From Pantoea allii (GTDB lineage: Bacteria > Pseudomonadota > Gammaproteobacteria > Enterobacterales > Enterobacteriaceae), in NCBI RefSeq assembly GCF_002307475.1, contig NZ_NTMH01000030.1, forward strand, positions 248,001 through 312,000: a DNA stretch of 64,000 nucleotides, read 5' to 3'. Made by a program: the position numbers and the translations under genes. Positions 42,879 through 51,891 of this stretch are shown one piece after another (position 1 is the stretch's first letter; every line of letters starts with the position of its first letter). The notes beneath the pieces are model-generated. The model was given only the letters and a program-made list of their open reading frames with translations. It was not told the DNA's origin and made no database searches.

Positions 42879-43345
42879 GGCAGCTCTGAATGAAAATGAC
42901 GATGTCAGGTGGTCAAACAGTATCGCCTGAATAACGGCGTTTCAAGGCGTAAAACGTCATGGGGTGCCGCTTTTCTACAAATACCGTTTTTAATCTTGTT
43001 TTGTCATTTCGCTGGCATCCTGGCGTCATCGGCCTGCCAGTTTCATCTGTTTTACGCTGGACTTAATGCGGCGATGACCGGCGACCTGAGCCGTATTACT
43101 CCTTTCCCTTGTACTCTGAAAGGAATTAATAAAGGTATCCTGGCTGAGCCTGCATAACCTGACCACAATACGATCCAGACGTAACTGGAGTTTTTCAGTT
43201 TTCGAGTCTTCATTAAATAACAAGGGTTTAACGATCGATTTTTAAAGTTTGATAGGTTTAATCATAGACCAATCCGTTAAAATTCATTTGATTGATAGCT
43301 GGCGACGATCAATAATCGATCTTCTTTAATGCCGTTAATCAGAGC
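42879..43345. other. Intergenic region
   Basis: About 470 bp containing divergent promoters for the GNAT gene (minus) and the EAL gene (plus). No gene or convincing repeat was seen. Confidence 0.4.
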
Positions 43346-44026
43346 ATGGGAATGGACATCCAGAATCTTGATAATAACAACCGTGCCTGGCGGTTCATTG
43401 CTGAGCCTATTGTAAACCTGAAATCTGAACGTATTGCCGTTGAAGTCTTAACCCGATTTGCCGCACCAGGGACGCCTTTTTTCCATATAAATAACATGCA
43501 TAAAGAACAGAAAATAAGTCTCTTAAGAGACCAGTTGTTCTTGATTGATAAAAAAAGACATTTCTTTGAAAGTCACCAGTTGCTGTGTTCTGTAAATGTC
43601 GATGTAGAGATGGCTTTTGCGCTGCTGGAAGAACGGGATATTTACGAACTCGCCACAGCGCATTCTTTTCTGCGCATTGAAGTATCAGAAGACTTCCCCA
43701 ATCTGGCGGAGGGGCTGAATAATCCCTTACTGCGAAAGTTATATAATCATTACACCTTATGGCTGGATGATTTTGGCAGTGCCTCTTCCCATTTCCCCTG
43801 TTTGCAAAAGGGATTATATGAGGCCGTTAAAATCGATAAGTTTTTTTTCTGGAAGCATCATAACAGCCCGCTCTGGAAGGATACCCTGATGCAAATTAAA
43901 GACTATTGTCAGTTTATTATTGTAGAAGGCGTTGAACAGGAAACTTACTTTCAGTTTGCTAAACCCTATGCCGCGGCATTCCAGGGCTACCTGTTTGACG
44001 CCATCAATTTTGAGGCATTGGGCTGA
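43346..44026 (+). CDS. Stand-alone EAL domain protein (c-di-GMP phosphodiesterase-like)
   Basis: The 226-residue protein is a single EAL domain without sensor or membrane parts. The signature reads EVL (E33) in place of EAL. Other catalytic positions are present: N84 (SVNVDV), E112 (RIEVSE), D141-D142 (LDDFGS), K162 (VKIDKF), E194 (VEGVEQ) and Q213 (FQGYLF). It may therefore hydrolyse c-di-GMP in the cytoplasm, or bind protein partners as YdiV does. The first ATG is weakly preceded by a ribosome site; the ATG two codons later is equally likely. No neighbour suggests its process, although c-di-GMP often controls fimbriae and motility, both represented in the window. Confidence 0.88.
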   Translation: MGMDIQNLDNNNRAWRFIAEPIVNLKSERIAVEVLTRFAAPGTPFFHINNMHKEQKISLLRDQLFLIDKKRHFFESHQLLCSVNVDVEMAFALLEERDIYELATAHSFLRIEVSEDFPNLAEGLNNPLLRKLYNHYTLWLDDFGSASSHFPCLQKGLYEAVKIDKFFFWKHHNSPLWKDTLMQIKDYCQFIIVEGVEQETYFQFAKPYAAAFQGYLFDAINFEALG

Positions 44027-44534
44027 ACAGCGCGTTTAGCCGTTAACCAGAAACGGCCGTTTCAGCCACTCCCGGCGCAATCCCACGCTTCACTACCCGG
44101 GCCGCCCGCACGCTGATAGCCTCTCTCGATGCATCCCGGCCCTGCCAAAGTAGGGTGACGTTCCCTCTCTGTCCTCACCCATTTTTACCGCCTTTTCATA
44201 CCGCTTTCCTGCCCTCCGCTTTGCTGACGCAATATTGCAGCCGCCAACCGGAGGCCAACAGGCTATTCCATTAACGTGTTCAGCTAAATAAAAGGGAAGG
44301 GCGGGTAAAAACAGAAAGGATAAATTCGAGCGAACCTTACCGAATGATCCTCTTTTTTTATTACGGGTTTAATTAATTAAAACGAAGTTTATGCGAGAAG
44401 TCTCGCAGCGATTTGTTTAATTACACAGGAAGTATGATAATTATTGCGCACTATTATGTTTTTTTGCATATAGCCTGATGAATGTCTGTGTGGATAATGG
44501 CTGAATATCAAGACATTCAAAGGATGCTCATGCA
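44027..44534. other. Promoter region of the kinase-aldolase operon
   Basis: About 500 bp without a gene. The 3' half is AT-rich and holds the perfect palindrome noted separately at 44392-44407. The operon promoter probably lies between the palindrome and 44520, but no boxes are clear enough to name. Confidence 0.45.
44392..44407. promoter_or_regulatory. Perfect palindrome, candidate operator
   Basis: TGCGAGA-AG-TCTCGCA is a 7+2+7 inverted repeat 128 bp before the first gene of the catabolic operon. Its size and symmetry suit a dimeric repressor or activator. No regulator gene is adjacent. Confidence 0.5.
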
Positions 44535-45500
44535 ATGGACAATAAAAATATCGTTTTTCTTGATTACGCTACCTTTCCCGGGAGTGTGAAGTTAAAAACG
44601 ATTCATGGCGCGCATAATTTAATCTTGCACGCACGAACCTCACCGGAGCAATGCGCTGAACGCATTGCAAAGGCGGATGTGGTCATTACTAATAAAGTCA
44701 AGTTAACGTCAGAGCTGATCGCTCAGGCACCGGATCTTAAATTTATTGCGGTGGCTGCCACAGGTTTTGATGCGATTGATATCGACGCCTGCAAAGCCAG
44801 AAATATCCCCGTCGCGAATATTCGGGATTATGCGGTGGATACCGTACCTGAGCACACCTTTGCCTTGCTGTTCGCCCTGCGCCGCAGCATTACGGCCTAT
44901 CATCAGGCCGTGCAGAAAGGACGCTGGCAGCAGGCAGGCCAGTTCTGTTTTTTCGACTACAGCATTAAAAATCTGGCCGGTTCGACTCTGGGCATTATTG
45001 GCGATGGCGTACTCGGTAAGCGAGTGGGCGAAATAGCGAAAAGTCTGGGAATGAAGGTGCTTTTTGCTGCGTATAAAGGGGTCAGTAATATGGGGCCGCT
45101 TTATACCGATTTTGACGAAGTGTTGAAAACCAGCGACATCTTATCACTTCATTGTCCGTTATTACCCTCAACGGAAAATATGATTACCGAAAATGAGTTT
45201 GCACTCATGAAGCCTGAGGTCCTGCTTATTAATACGGCACGCGGTGGCATCGTCAATGAAGAGGATTTATATCGTGCATTAATGACGCGGCGTATTGCCG
45301 GGGCCGCTTTTGATGTGGCAAAACATGAGCCGCCAGACAATGACGCGCCGATCATGAAACTCACGCAACTTCCGAACTTTATCTTAACGCCACATATTTC
45401 ATGGGCCAGCCAGGAAGCGATTCAATCATTAGCCGACAAACTCATCGACAATATTAATGCCTGGCTGAGTGGCAAACCAATAAATATCGTTAACCCGTAG
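44535..45500 (+). CDS. D-isomer-specific 2-hydroxyacid dehydrogenase
   Basis: The 321-residue protein shows the family active site: Arg in NTARGGIVNEEDL, Glu in AKHEPPDND and His in TPHISWAS, with the NAD-binding loop GIIGDGVLGKRVG near 152. These enzymes interconvert 2-keto acids and D-2-hydroxy acids, for example hydroxypyruvate and D-glycerate. It is first of five plus-strand genes and would act on a keto or hydroxy acid formed in the pathway. AGGA lies about ten bases before the ATG. Confidence 0.93.
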   Translation: MDNKNIVFLDYATFPGSVKLKTIHGAHNLILHARTSPEQCAERIAKADVVITNKVKLTSELIAQAPDLKFIAVAATGFDAIDIDACKARNIPVANIRDYAVDTVPEHTFALLFALRRSITAYHQAVQKGRWQQAGQFCFFDYSIKNLAGSTLGIIGDGVLGKRVGEIAKSLGMKVLFAAYKGVSNMGPLYTDFDEVLKTSDILSLHCPLLPSTENMITENEFALMKPEVLLINTARGGIVNEEDLYRALMTRRIAGAAFDVAKHEPPDNDAPIMKLTQLPNFILTPHISWASQEAIQSLADKLIDNINAWLSGKPINIVNP

Positions 45501-45525
45501 CACATAAAACACCAGGAGAATAATT

Positions 45526-46335
45526 ATGTTTTTGGGAAAAGAAATCCGCTTAAAACGACTGCTAAATAAAAAATCAGGACGTCTGCTGGCCATCACCATG
45601 GACCATCCTATTACACGCGGCGTTTTACCCGGCATTGGCCCGATAAACGAGGTCATGGGCAAGGTTGTCGCCGGTAAACCCGATGCCATTACGATGCACA
45701 AAGGCATCATTGAAAAATCCTTTGCGCCTTATGCCGATTCCGATGTCTCCATCATCATGAAAGCCACCAGTTACTCCATTCCTTATCACGAGGCGTTTGA
45801 TACGCCCGTTGCGGATGTAGACGAAGCGATTCGCTTTGGGGCAGACGCCATCTCGGTGGGTTGCATTCTGGGTGGGCCGGAACAGGCGAAGCAACTGACC
45901 TTTCTGGGGCAGATCACCAAAGCAGCAGGCTCGGCAGGGCTGCCGGTTGTCGCACACATCTATCCCAAAGGGCCGATGGTAGACAACCCTTTCGATGCCA
46001 AAAATCTGGCCTACTGCGTCCGCGCCGGTGCTGAACTGGGGGTGGATATCATTAAAACCCTGTGGTCCGGTTCTGCTGACACCTTTAAAGAGGTCGTGGC
46101 GTGCTGTCCGGCAATGGTGGCGTTGGCCGGTGGGGACATGGGTAAAGATCTGGTGAGCTTTTTGACCAACACCCGAAAAGCACTGGATATCGGCGTGGGC
46201 GGTGTCACCTATGGCCGCTTTGTCTGGCAGCACGACAACCCCACCGCCGTCGTTCGCGCACTGGACGCCATGATTAATGACGATTGCAGCGTAGACGAGG
46301 CGATCGCGGTTTACAAACAAGCCGGCGGCAACTAA
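45526..46335 (+). CDS. Class I aldolase of the DeoC/FbaB/LsrF family
   Basis: The 269-residue TIM barrel has segments typical of class I fructose-bisphosphate aldolase FbaB, LsrF and YihT: LLAITMDHPITRGVLPG at the N terminus, AHIYPKGPMVDN in the middle, DIIKTLWSG with the probable Schiff-base Lys near 177, and ALAGGDMGKD. With an FGGY kinase in the same operon, it probably cleaves a phosphorylated sugar, ketose or sugar acid into two three- or two-carbon fragments. The pairing of an FGGY kinase with this aldolase recalls LsrK and LsrF of autoinducer-2 breakdown, but no other Lsr gene is present. Confidence 0.9.
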   Translation: MFLGKEIRLKRLLNKKSGRLLAITMDHPITRGVLPGIGPINEVMGKVVAGKPDAITMHKGIIEKSFAPYADSDVSIIMKATSYSIPYHEAFDTPVADVDEAIRFGADAISVGCILGGPEQAKQLTFLGQITKAAGSAGLPVVAHIYPKGPMVDNPFDAKNLAYCVRAGAELGVDIIKTLWSGSADTFKEVVACCPAMVALAGGDMGKDLVSFLTNTRKALDIGVGGVTYGRFVWQHDNPTAVVRALDAMINDDCSVDEAIAVYKQAGGN

Positions 46336-46365
46336 GTCCGCGACAGCATAAATGAGGAAATCAGT

Positions 46366-47406
46366 ATGAAAGCAGCAGTGCTATTCGAGGCCAACAAACT
46401 TGAAGTGATTCACGTTGATGCACCTAAAGCGGCGCAAGGTGAGTTGGTCATGCGTGTTAAATCAGCGGCTATCTGCGGTACAGACAGCCGCATCATAACC
46501 GGCAGAAAAACAAAAGGGGTACGTTTTCCTTCGGTTATCGGTCATGAGTTTGCCGGTGAAGTGGTTGATGTCGGGCAGGATGTCACTCACTTTGCGCTCT
46601 CGGATCGCATTGCTGTTGATCCTGTTATTCCTTGCCGTTCCTGTCTGTATTGTCGCAGTGGAAAAGAAAACGTCTGTCAGCACCGTCAGGCTATAGGTTA
46701 CGAGTTTGATGGGGCTTTCGCTGAGTACGTCAAAATACCGGCCATTGCCCTTGAGGCCGGCAATGTTTTCAAACTACCCGACACCGTCTCTTATGATGCC
46801 GCCGCGCTGGCAGAGCCTTTAGCCTGCTGTATTAACGGGCAGAAAAACGTGGGTATCCATCTGGGTGATGTGGTGGTCATTATGGGCGCAGGCCCAATAG
46901 GGCTGATGCACGTCGCGCTGGCGAAGCTGTCAGGCGCATCGAAAATCATCGTCAGCGATCTCAATGAAAAAAGACGTCAGGTCGCCCTGCAATGCGGGGC
47001 CACCCAGGCCGTTGACGCCAGTCAGCAGGACCTGAAGGCCATTGTACTGTCTGAGACGGCCGGGCTGGGGGCAGATGTGGTGATCATGGCTATCGGCATT
47101 CCCGCGCTGGTTAATCCGTCGCTGGCATTACTGAGAAAAGGCGGTCGAGCCAATCTGTTTGCCGGTTTCTCAAAAGATGATACGGCCGATATTGATGTCA
47201 ATCTGATCCACTACAACGAACTGGTGATTACCGGTGCCAGTGCGCTCAGCCGCGAAGGTTATGAAAAGGCTCTTGCGCTTATTTCATCGGGGCAAATAAA
47301 CGTCGAAGCCTTAATTACGCACCGTTTTAGCTTATCGGAGATAAACGAAGCGCTCCGCCATGCGCAAAATGGCGATGCGGTGAAGATCATTATTCATAAC
47401 GATTAA
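46366..47406 (+). CDS. Zinc-dependent alcohol/polyol dehydrogenase (MDR family)
   Basis: The 346-residue protein has the medium-chain dehydrogenase plan: catalytic-zinc ligands in AAICGTDSR (Cys) and GHEFAGEV (His, Glu), the structural-zinc cluster CRSCLYCRSGKENVC, and the NAD-binding GAGPIG near 175. It resembles sorbitol/threonine dehydrogenases. In this operon it probably oxidises a secondary alcohol of the incoming sugar alcohol or acid before phosphorylation and cleavage. Confidence 0.93.
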   Translation: MKAAVLFEANKLEVIHVDAPKAAQGELVMRVKSAAICGTDSRIITGRKTKGVRFPSVIGHEFAGEVVDVGQDVTHFALSDRIAVDPVIPCRSCLYCRSGKENVCQHRQAIGYEFDGAFAEYVKIPAIALEAGNVFKLPDTVSYDAAALAEPLACCINGQKNVGIHLGDVVVIMGAGPIGLMHVALAKLSGASKIIVSDLNEKRRQVALQCGATQAVDASQQDLKAIVLSETAGLGADVVIMAIGIPALVNPSLALLRKGGRANLFAGFSKDDTADIDVNLIHYNELVITGASALSREGYEKALALISSGQINVEALITHRFSLSEINEALRHAQNGDAVKIIIHND

Positions 47407-47430
47407 CGTCAGCCAATGGAGGTCATAGCG

Positions 47431-48942
47431 ATGGAAAAAGCCTTTCTTGGTATTGATGCGGGAAGCAGTGGCGTTAAAGTTTGCGCTTTTAATTTTCACG
47501 GAGAGTTGCTGGCTAAGGCCGCACGTGATGTCACCATTATATCGAAAACCGCCTTGAGCCATGAAATAGCCGTTGAGGAATACGGGTTACAGGTTGAAGA
47601 CGCGATTAGAGAGGTAACGGCGCAAGTAAAGCATATTGTCTCGATTGGCTTCTCCGTCGCTTGTCCAACACTGGTCTTGCTGGATAAACAAGGTAAGCCC
47701 GTATGTAACGCGATCACTTATCTGGATGGGCGTTCAGAGGCGTTTATTAACCAAACGCTGGGAGACAAGAAAGAGTATGTCCGTTCATTAACGCATAACA
47801 GCCCCGGACCGTCTGCCTGTTGGGTGGGGACGCTGGGCTGGTTGCAGAAAGAGCAGCCGGAGTTAATGAAAAAAGTCCACAACGTCGTGCTGTTAAACGG
47901 CTATCTTGCGCTGCAACTCGGTGCGAAGAAAACGGGTATCGATCCCACGCAGGCGGCCTATTCTGGCGCGGTGGTGTTGTCTTCTGCACCAAAATGGTCG
48001 AGCGATCTTCTCAGGTTTTGGAAGTTTGACCATAACATCCTGCCGCCAATCTACCAGTGCACGTCAGTCGTGGGGCATATCACTGCAGCCGTCAGTCACA
48101 GAACCGGCTTAATGGAAGGTGTGCCTGTTATTCTTGGTTCTGCTGACACCGCGGCGGCGGCCTTTTCTGTAGGGCTTATCGATGGCGGGACGGCCTTTGA
48201 GTCGACCGGCACCTCGGGCGTCATCACCTTTTGCCTTGAAACGCCGAACTTCGACAGCCGTTTCATGAATCGTTACCACGTTGTGCCTAATCAGTGGCTG
48301 GCCCATGGCGCAATGTCCACCACCGGCGGCACCTTTGGCTGGCTCAATCAGGCCTTGTGGCCAGAAATGCAGGATATCGGCGAACTGGAAAAACTGGCCG
48401 CGATGTCTGCGCCTGGCGCTAACGGGTTGATTTATCTTCCTTACCTGGCGGGCGAGCGCAGCCCTTTATGGGACACGCGGGCTTCTGGCGCTTGGGTGGG
48501 GTTAAGACTGTCGCACAAACGAAACGATTTAATCCGCGCAGCAATGGAGGGAACCGCTTATGGCATGAAACAGATCCTGGAAATCGCTTATGAAAAGTGG
48601 GGCGTCAGGCTTGATGAAATTTTAAGTGTAGGGGGCGGTTCTCGTAATGCGTTATGGACGCAGATAAAGGCAGATATCCTCCATATTGAATATAACCTTG
48701 CCCAAACCAGTGATGCAGCAGCATTTGGTGCGGCAATGACAGGCGCAACCGGGGCCGGCTTTTTTTGCGGTATTAACGATCCCGACTTGCCGATATTAAA
48801 AACGGAAGAAGCCAGTTTTAAACCCAGTAATGATAAAAAACTGATCGACCTTTATCACAACCATTACCGTATTTACGATTCACTTTACCCGATGCTTAAA
48901 TCAACCATGCATTCATTAGCGAGCAATAAAAACACACTGTAA
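47431..48942 (+). CDS. FGGY family carbohydrate kinase
   Basis: The 503-residue kinase has the N-terminal phosphate-binding loop LGIDAGSSGVKVCAF, a DGRSEAF segment, DPTQAAYSGAVV, the central GSADTAAAAFSVG and ESTGTSGV adenosine-site region, and the C-terminal LSVGGGSRNALWTQIKADI, all in order. FGGY kinases phosphorylate sugars, polyols or sugar acids (xylulose, glycerol, erythritol and others). GGAGG eight bases before the ATG at 47431 decides this start over the ATG at 47416. Substrate cannot be read from motifs alone. Confidence 0.93.
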   Translation: MEKAFLGIDAGSSGVKVCAFNFHGELLAKAARDVTIISKTALSHEIAVEEYGLQVEDAIREVTAQVKHIVSIGFSVACPTLVLLDKQGKPVCNAITYLDGRSEAFINQTLGDKKEYVRSLTHNSPGPSACWVGTLGWLQKEQPELMKKVHNVVLLNGYLALQLGAKKTGIDPTQAAYSGAVVLSSAPKWSSDLLRFWKFDHNILPPIYQCTSVVGHITAAVSHRTGLMEGVPVILGSADTAAAAFSVGLIDGGTAFESTGTSGVITFCLETPNFDSRFMNRYHVVPNQWLAHGAMSTTGGTFGWLNQALWPEMQDIGELEKLAAMSAPGANGLIYLPYLAGERSPLWDTRASGAWVGLRLSHKRNDLIRAAMEGTAYGMKQILEIAYEKWGVRLDEILSVGGGSRNALWTQIKADILHIEYNLAQTSDAAAFGAAMTGATGAGFFCGINDPDLPILKTEEASFKPSNDKKLIDLYHNHYRIYDSLYPMLKSTMHSLASNKNTL

Positions 48943-49020
48943 TTTTTTTTAAAATAATAACCAAACAGGAATCGTTATTTATAACGTCTCTTTATTTTTT
49001 CTTTTGCAAAAGGGAAAATT

Positions 49021-50349
49021 ATGAAAACCTCTTCTCTGTCACAGGTAAAACCCGCCACGAATTTTCGCTGGGTGGTGCTGGCATTAATCTTTGCTGTTTA
49101 TGCCGTGAATTATGCAGATCGTTCAAATATAGGTTCGGTATTACCTTTTATTACTGAAGAATTTAATATGACCAATTTCGAAGCAGGTCAAATTGCGAGT
49201 ATGTTCTTCCTGGGTTATGCCATTTGCCAGATTCCAGCCGGTTTCCTGCTGGCTAAACGCGGTGTGCGTGGGATTGTCACGCTTTCCATCCTCGGTTTCT
49301 CGGCCTTTACCTGGTTAATCGGTACAGCGTCTTCGGCGCTTTCTATCAAATGGTTACGGCTCGGTCTGGGGGTTACCGAATCCCCAACGCCGGTCGGGTT
49401 AACATCAACCATTAACAACTGGTTTCCACCGAAAGAAAAGGCGACTGCAACAGGAATCTACATCGCTTCCACCATGTTTGCGCCTATCCTTGTACCGCCT
49501 TTAGTGGTGTGGATCTCTTTAACCTTTGGCTGGCGTTGGGTGTTTTTCCTGTTTGCCATTCCCGGGCTATTACTGGCCGTCATATGGTATTTCCTGGTCA
49601 AATCCAGACCGGAAGAGAGTAAATTTGTTTCTCCCAGTGAGCTGAAATATATCCGTGCGTCTGAAACAGAGTCCGGTGATGAGGTCACTATTGAGAATAT
49701 TGTGCAACATAGCCGGTTTGCAACGCTGGATAAAATCATCAGGGTAAGGGAAATTAAGCCGCTTGATTCCGCCGCCAGGATTTTCCGGTCGCGCAATGTC
49801 TGGGGAAACACCATCGCCTATTTTATGATGGTCAGTATCATGTACGGTATTTTGACCTGGATTCCCTCTTATCTGGTGAATGAGAAAGGCTTCTCATTTG
49901 TCAAAATGGGCTTCGTCGCGGCCATGCCGTTCATCGGCGGATTTATTGGCTCTATTTTTGGTGGCTGGATCTCTGACAACATTTTTGGCCGACGTCGTAA
50001 GCCCACGATGATTTTCACTGCACTGGCGACCATTCTTATGATGGTGGTGATGATTCACGTGCCGCAGAGTACCGCTATGGTCGCGGGAGCCTTGTTTATG
50101 GTGGGGCTGTTACTCAACATTGGCTGGCCTTCATTTACCGCTTATCCAATGGGCGTTGTAGACCGGAAAAACTATCCTATCGCCATTTCACTGGTGAACA
50201 GCGGCGGTAATCTGGGCGGCTTTGTATCACCTATGGCAGCGGGTTATTTACTGGATAAAACCGGGCAATTTAGTTCAGTGTTTACGTATTTCGGTATCTG
50301 CGCGGTGATTGGTCTGGTGTTGCTGCTGATTATTGATGAGCCGAAGTAA
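49021..50349 (+). CDS. MFS transporter, ACS family (sugar-acid importer-like)
   Basis: The 442-residue protein has twelve predicted membrane helices with YAVNYADRSNIGSVLPFI, LRLGLGVTESPTPVG and NNWFPPKEKATATGIYIAS. It is the likely importer of the compound handled by the four genes before it. An insertion in the central cytoplasmic loop (residues about 195-250, rich in Glu and Lys) is larger than in the other two ACS transporters of the window. It follows the kinase gene by 78 bp with AAGGGA before the ATG. Confidence 0.92.
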   Translation: MKTSSLSQVKPATNFRWVVLALIFAVYAVNYADRSNIGSVLPFITEEFNMTNFEAGQIASMFFLGYAICQIPAGFLLAKRGVRGIVTLSILGFSAFTWLIGTASSALSIKWLRLGLGVTESPTPVGLTSTINNWFPPKEKATATGIYIASTMFAPILVPPLVVWISLTFGWRWVFFLFAIPGLLLAVIWYFLVKSRPEESKFVSPSELKYIRASETESGDEVTIENIVQHSRFATLDKIIRVREIKPLDSAARIFRSRNVWGNTIAYFMMVSIMYGILTWIPSYLVNEKGFSFVKMGFVAAMPFIGGFIGSIFGGWISDNIFGRRRKPTMIFTALATILMMVVMIHVPQSTAMVAGALFMVGLLLNIGWPSFTAYPMGVVDRKNYPIAISLVNSGGNLGGFVSPMAAGYLLDKTGQFSSVFTYFGICAVIGLVLLLIIDEPK

Positions 50350-50694
50350 GACTCACCGCCTGATAATGAAAGGCACAGTGATGTCTTTGCCCGTCAGCAA
50401 AGCAGAACATAACGTTGTGTCAGTCTCTGGCGCGCTGACCCGTTTACCGAATAGCCGGTGTGCGGTATGACAAGGCGGTTATGATGGCGCAGACGGTGTA
50501 CGGACGCTGGCAAACCGCTTAATTCAGAAAGGCAGCATCGGGCACCGATCGGACACGCGCTGGTCGGTGCGCTTTTCATTTTGCCATTGATAAAAAGCAG
50601 CGCGGAGATTTTACCCTGTTCTGGCGTATCTGCGCCGGTGGTCGCCCGGGCAGGGAAAGCGTCTGTGCTGCCACGTACCGCCCTCATTTAATGG
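50350..50694. other. Intergenic region with a terminator-like hairpin
   Basis: About 345 bp between convergent genes. The stem GCACCGA (50542-50548) with TCGGTGC (50564-50570), followed by GCTTTTCATTTT, could terminate the catabolic operon. No supported gene is present. Confidence 0.45.
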
Positions 50695-51762
50695 CTACAA
50701 GAACAGCCCCTCTTGTGATTTACGGCAATCGCGCGGGCTGCAACCGAACCAGCGGCGGAAGGCGCGCGAAAAGGCGCTCACTTCAGAGTAACCCAGCAGC
50801 AGCGCCATCTCGGAAACAGAAAGATGATGCTGTTTCAGATAATGGGTAGCCATCTCTTTGCGAACGCTGTCGACCAGTGCTGAAAAGCAGGTGCGCTCAT
50901 CGCGCAAGCGCCGCTGCAACGACCAGGCGGATAAGCCCTGTTTTTCCGCAATGATTTCTAAAGACGGCTCTCCGTTCAGTAACTGAAGGTGGATGTCGGT
51001 TCGGGTCTGATTCACGGTGTCCTGACGGACGACGGGCGGGCTAAGCCGGCGGATGGCATCCTGCATGACCAGTAGCAGCATAGGATCATGATCCGGCATT
51101 TTTCGGTTCAGATCCGCTTTCGCGATGATCATCGAGTTAAAGGGTTGATCGAAGTAAACCGGTGCATCAAACACTTTGCAGTGTTCATGCCAGTGCTCCG
51201 GACGCGGATGCTCAAAATGCACTTCGCGCGGTGCCCAGTGGCGACCGGCGGCATGGCGGATCAGGTTGAGGAACATGCCCAGTGTCAGCTCGGCGTCCTG
51301 TCGGCGCATCAGGATCACACCATGACGTACCTGATAGTCCAGTTGCCAGCAGTCGCTGCGTTCTGTCAGCCGGATGCAGGTGTTGTGTTGGTGAAAGGGA
51401 AAAGCATTCACCACATTATGCAGGGCCTGTTCCAGCGTGGCGGAACACAATCCGATATAGCCAATCAGCCCCAGGGACTGTGGCCGGAACTGGTGACCGT
51501 ACTGCAGACCAAAGTTGTCCACGCCAGCCTGGCTTGCGGCTTCCTCCAGCACCCGGCAGTAGCTGACCAAATCCAGACTCAGCGTGGGGCAGGCGAGCGT
51601 ATCGGGATCGATCCCGCTGATCCCGAAAATGCGATCGACATCGCCGCCCTGTGCATTGATAAATTCGCCTAAGCCCGTTGCGGCGGCGGATAACACACCG
51701 CGATGGCCACTGCCTGCGCCGGAGATGGCCGTTAAAGCGGCTTCTGGAACTCTGATGGTCAT
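50695..51762 (-). CDS. AraC family transcriptional regulator (OruR/arabinose-binding-domain type)
   Basis: The 355-residue protein has an N-terminal ligand domain of about 200 residues (LVSYCRVLEEAASQAG, LGLIGYIGLCSATLEQAL) and a C-terminal double HTH (SLEIIAEKQGLSAWSLQRRL, then VSEMALLLGYSEVSAFSRAFRRWFGCSP). This type often responds to amino acids or small amines. GGGAA before the ATG at 51762 decides against the longer frame from 51879. It lies next to a kinase, permease and PLP enzyme gene set, so it is the likely activator of those genes. Confidence 0.92.
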   Translation of the reverse strand: MTIRVPEAALTAISGAGSGHRGVLSAAATGLGEFINAQGGDVDRIFGISGIDPDTLACPTLSLDLVSYCRVLEEAASQAGVDNFGLQYGHQFRPQSLGLIGYIGLCSATLEQALHNVVNAFPFHQHNTCIRLTERSDCWQLDYQVRHGVILMRRQDAELTLGMFLNLIRHAAGRHWAPREVHFEHPRPEHWHEHCKVFDAPVYFDQPFNSMIIAKADLNRKMPDHDPMLLLVMQDAIRRLSPPVVRQDTVNQTRTDIHLQLLNGEPSLEIIAEKQGLSAWSLQRRLRDERTCFSALVDSVRKEMATHYLKQHHLSVSEMALLLGYSEVSAFSRAFRRWFGCSPRDCRKSQEGLFL

Positions 51763-51891
51763 CTTGTTTCCCGCAAAAAGTGAACGTCTTGTTATTCTGC
51801 AAAAAACATACCAGCTGGAATATCCGTGATAACAACCGCTTACCCGGTGCGCTTTTATTTTTGCACCGCAATCAGGCACTGCGACGGTGCG

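Noticed and set aside
50394..50687. Minus-strand frame of 97 codons
   Set aside because: No start context, mixed composition and no recognisable domain; overlaps a terminator-like hairpin.
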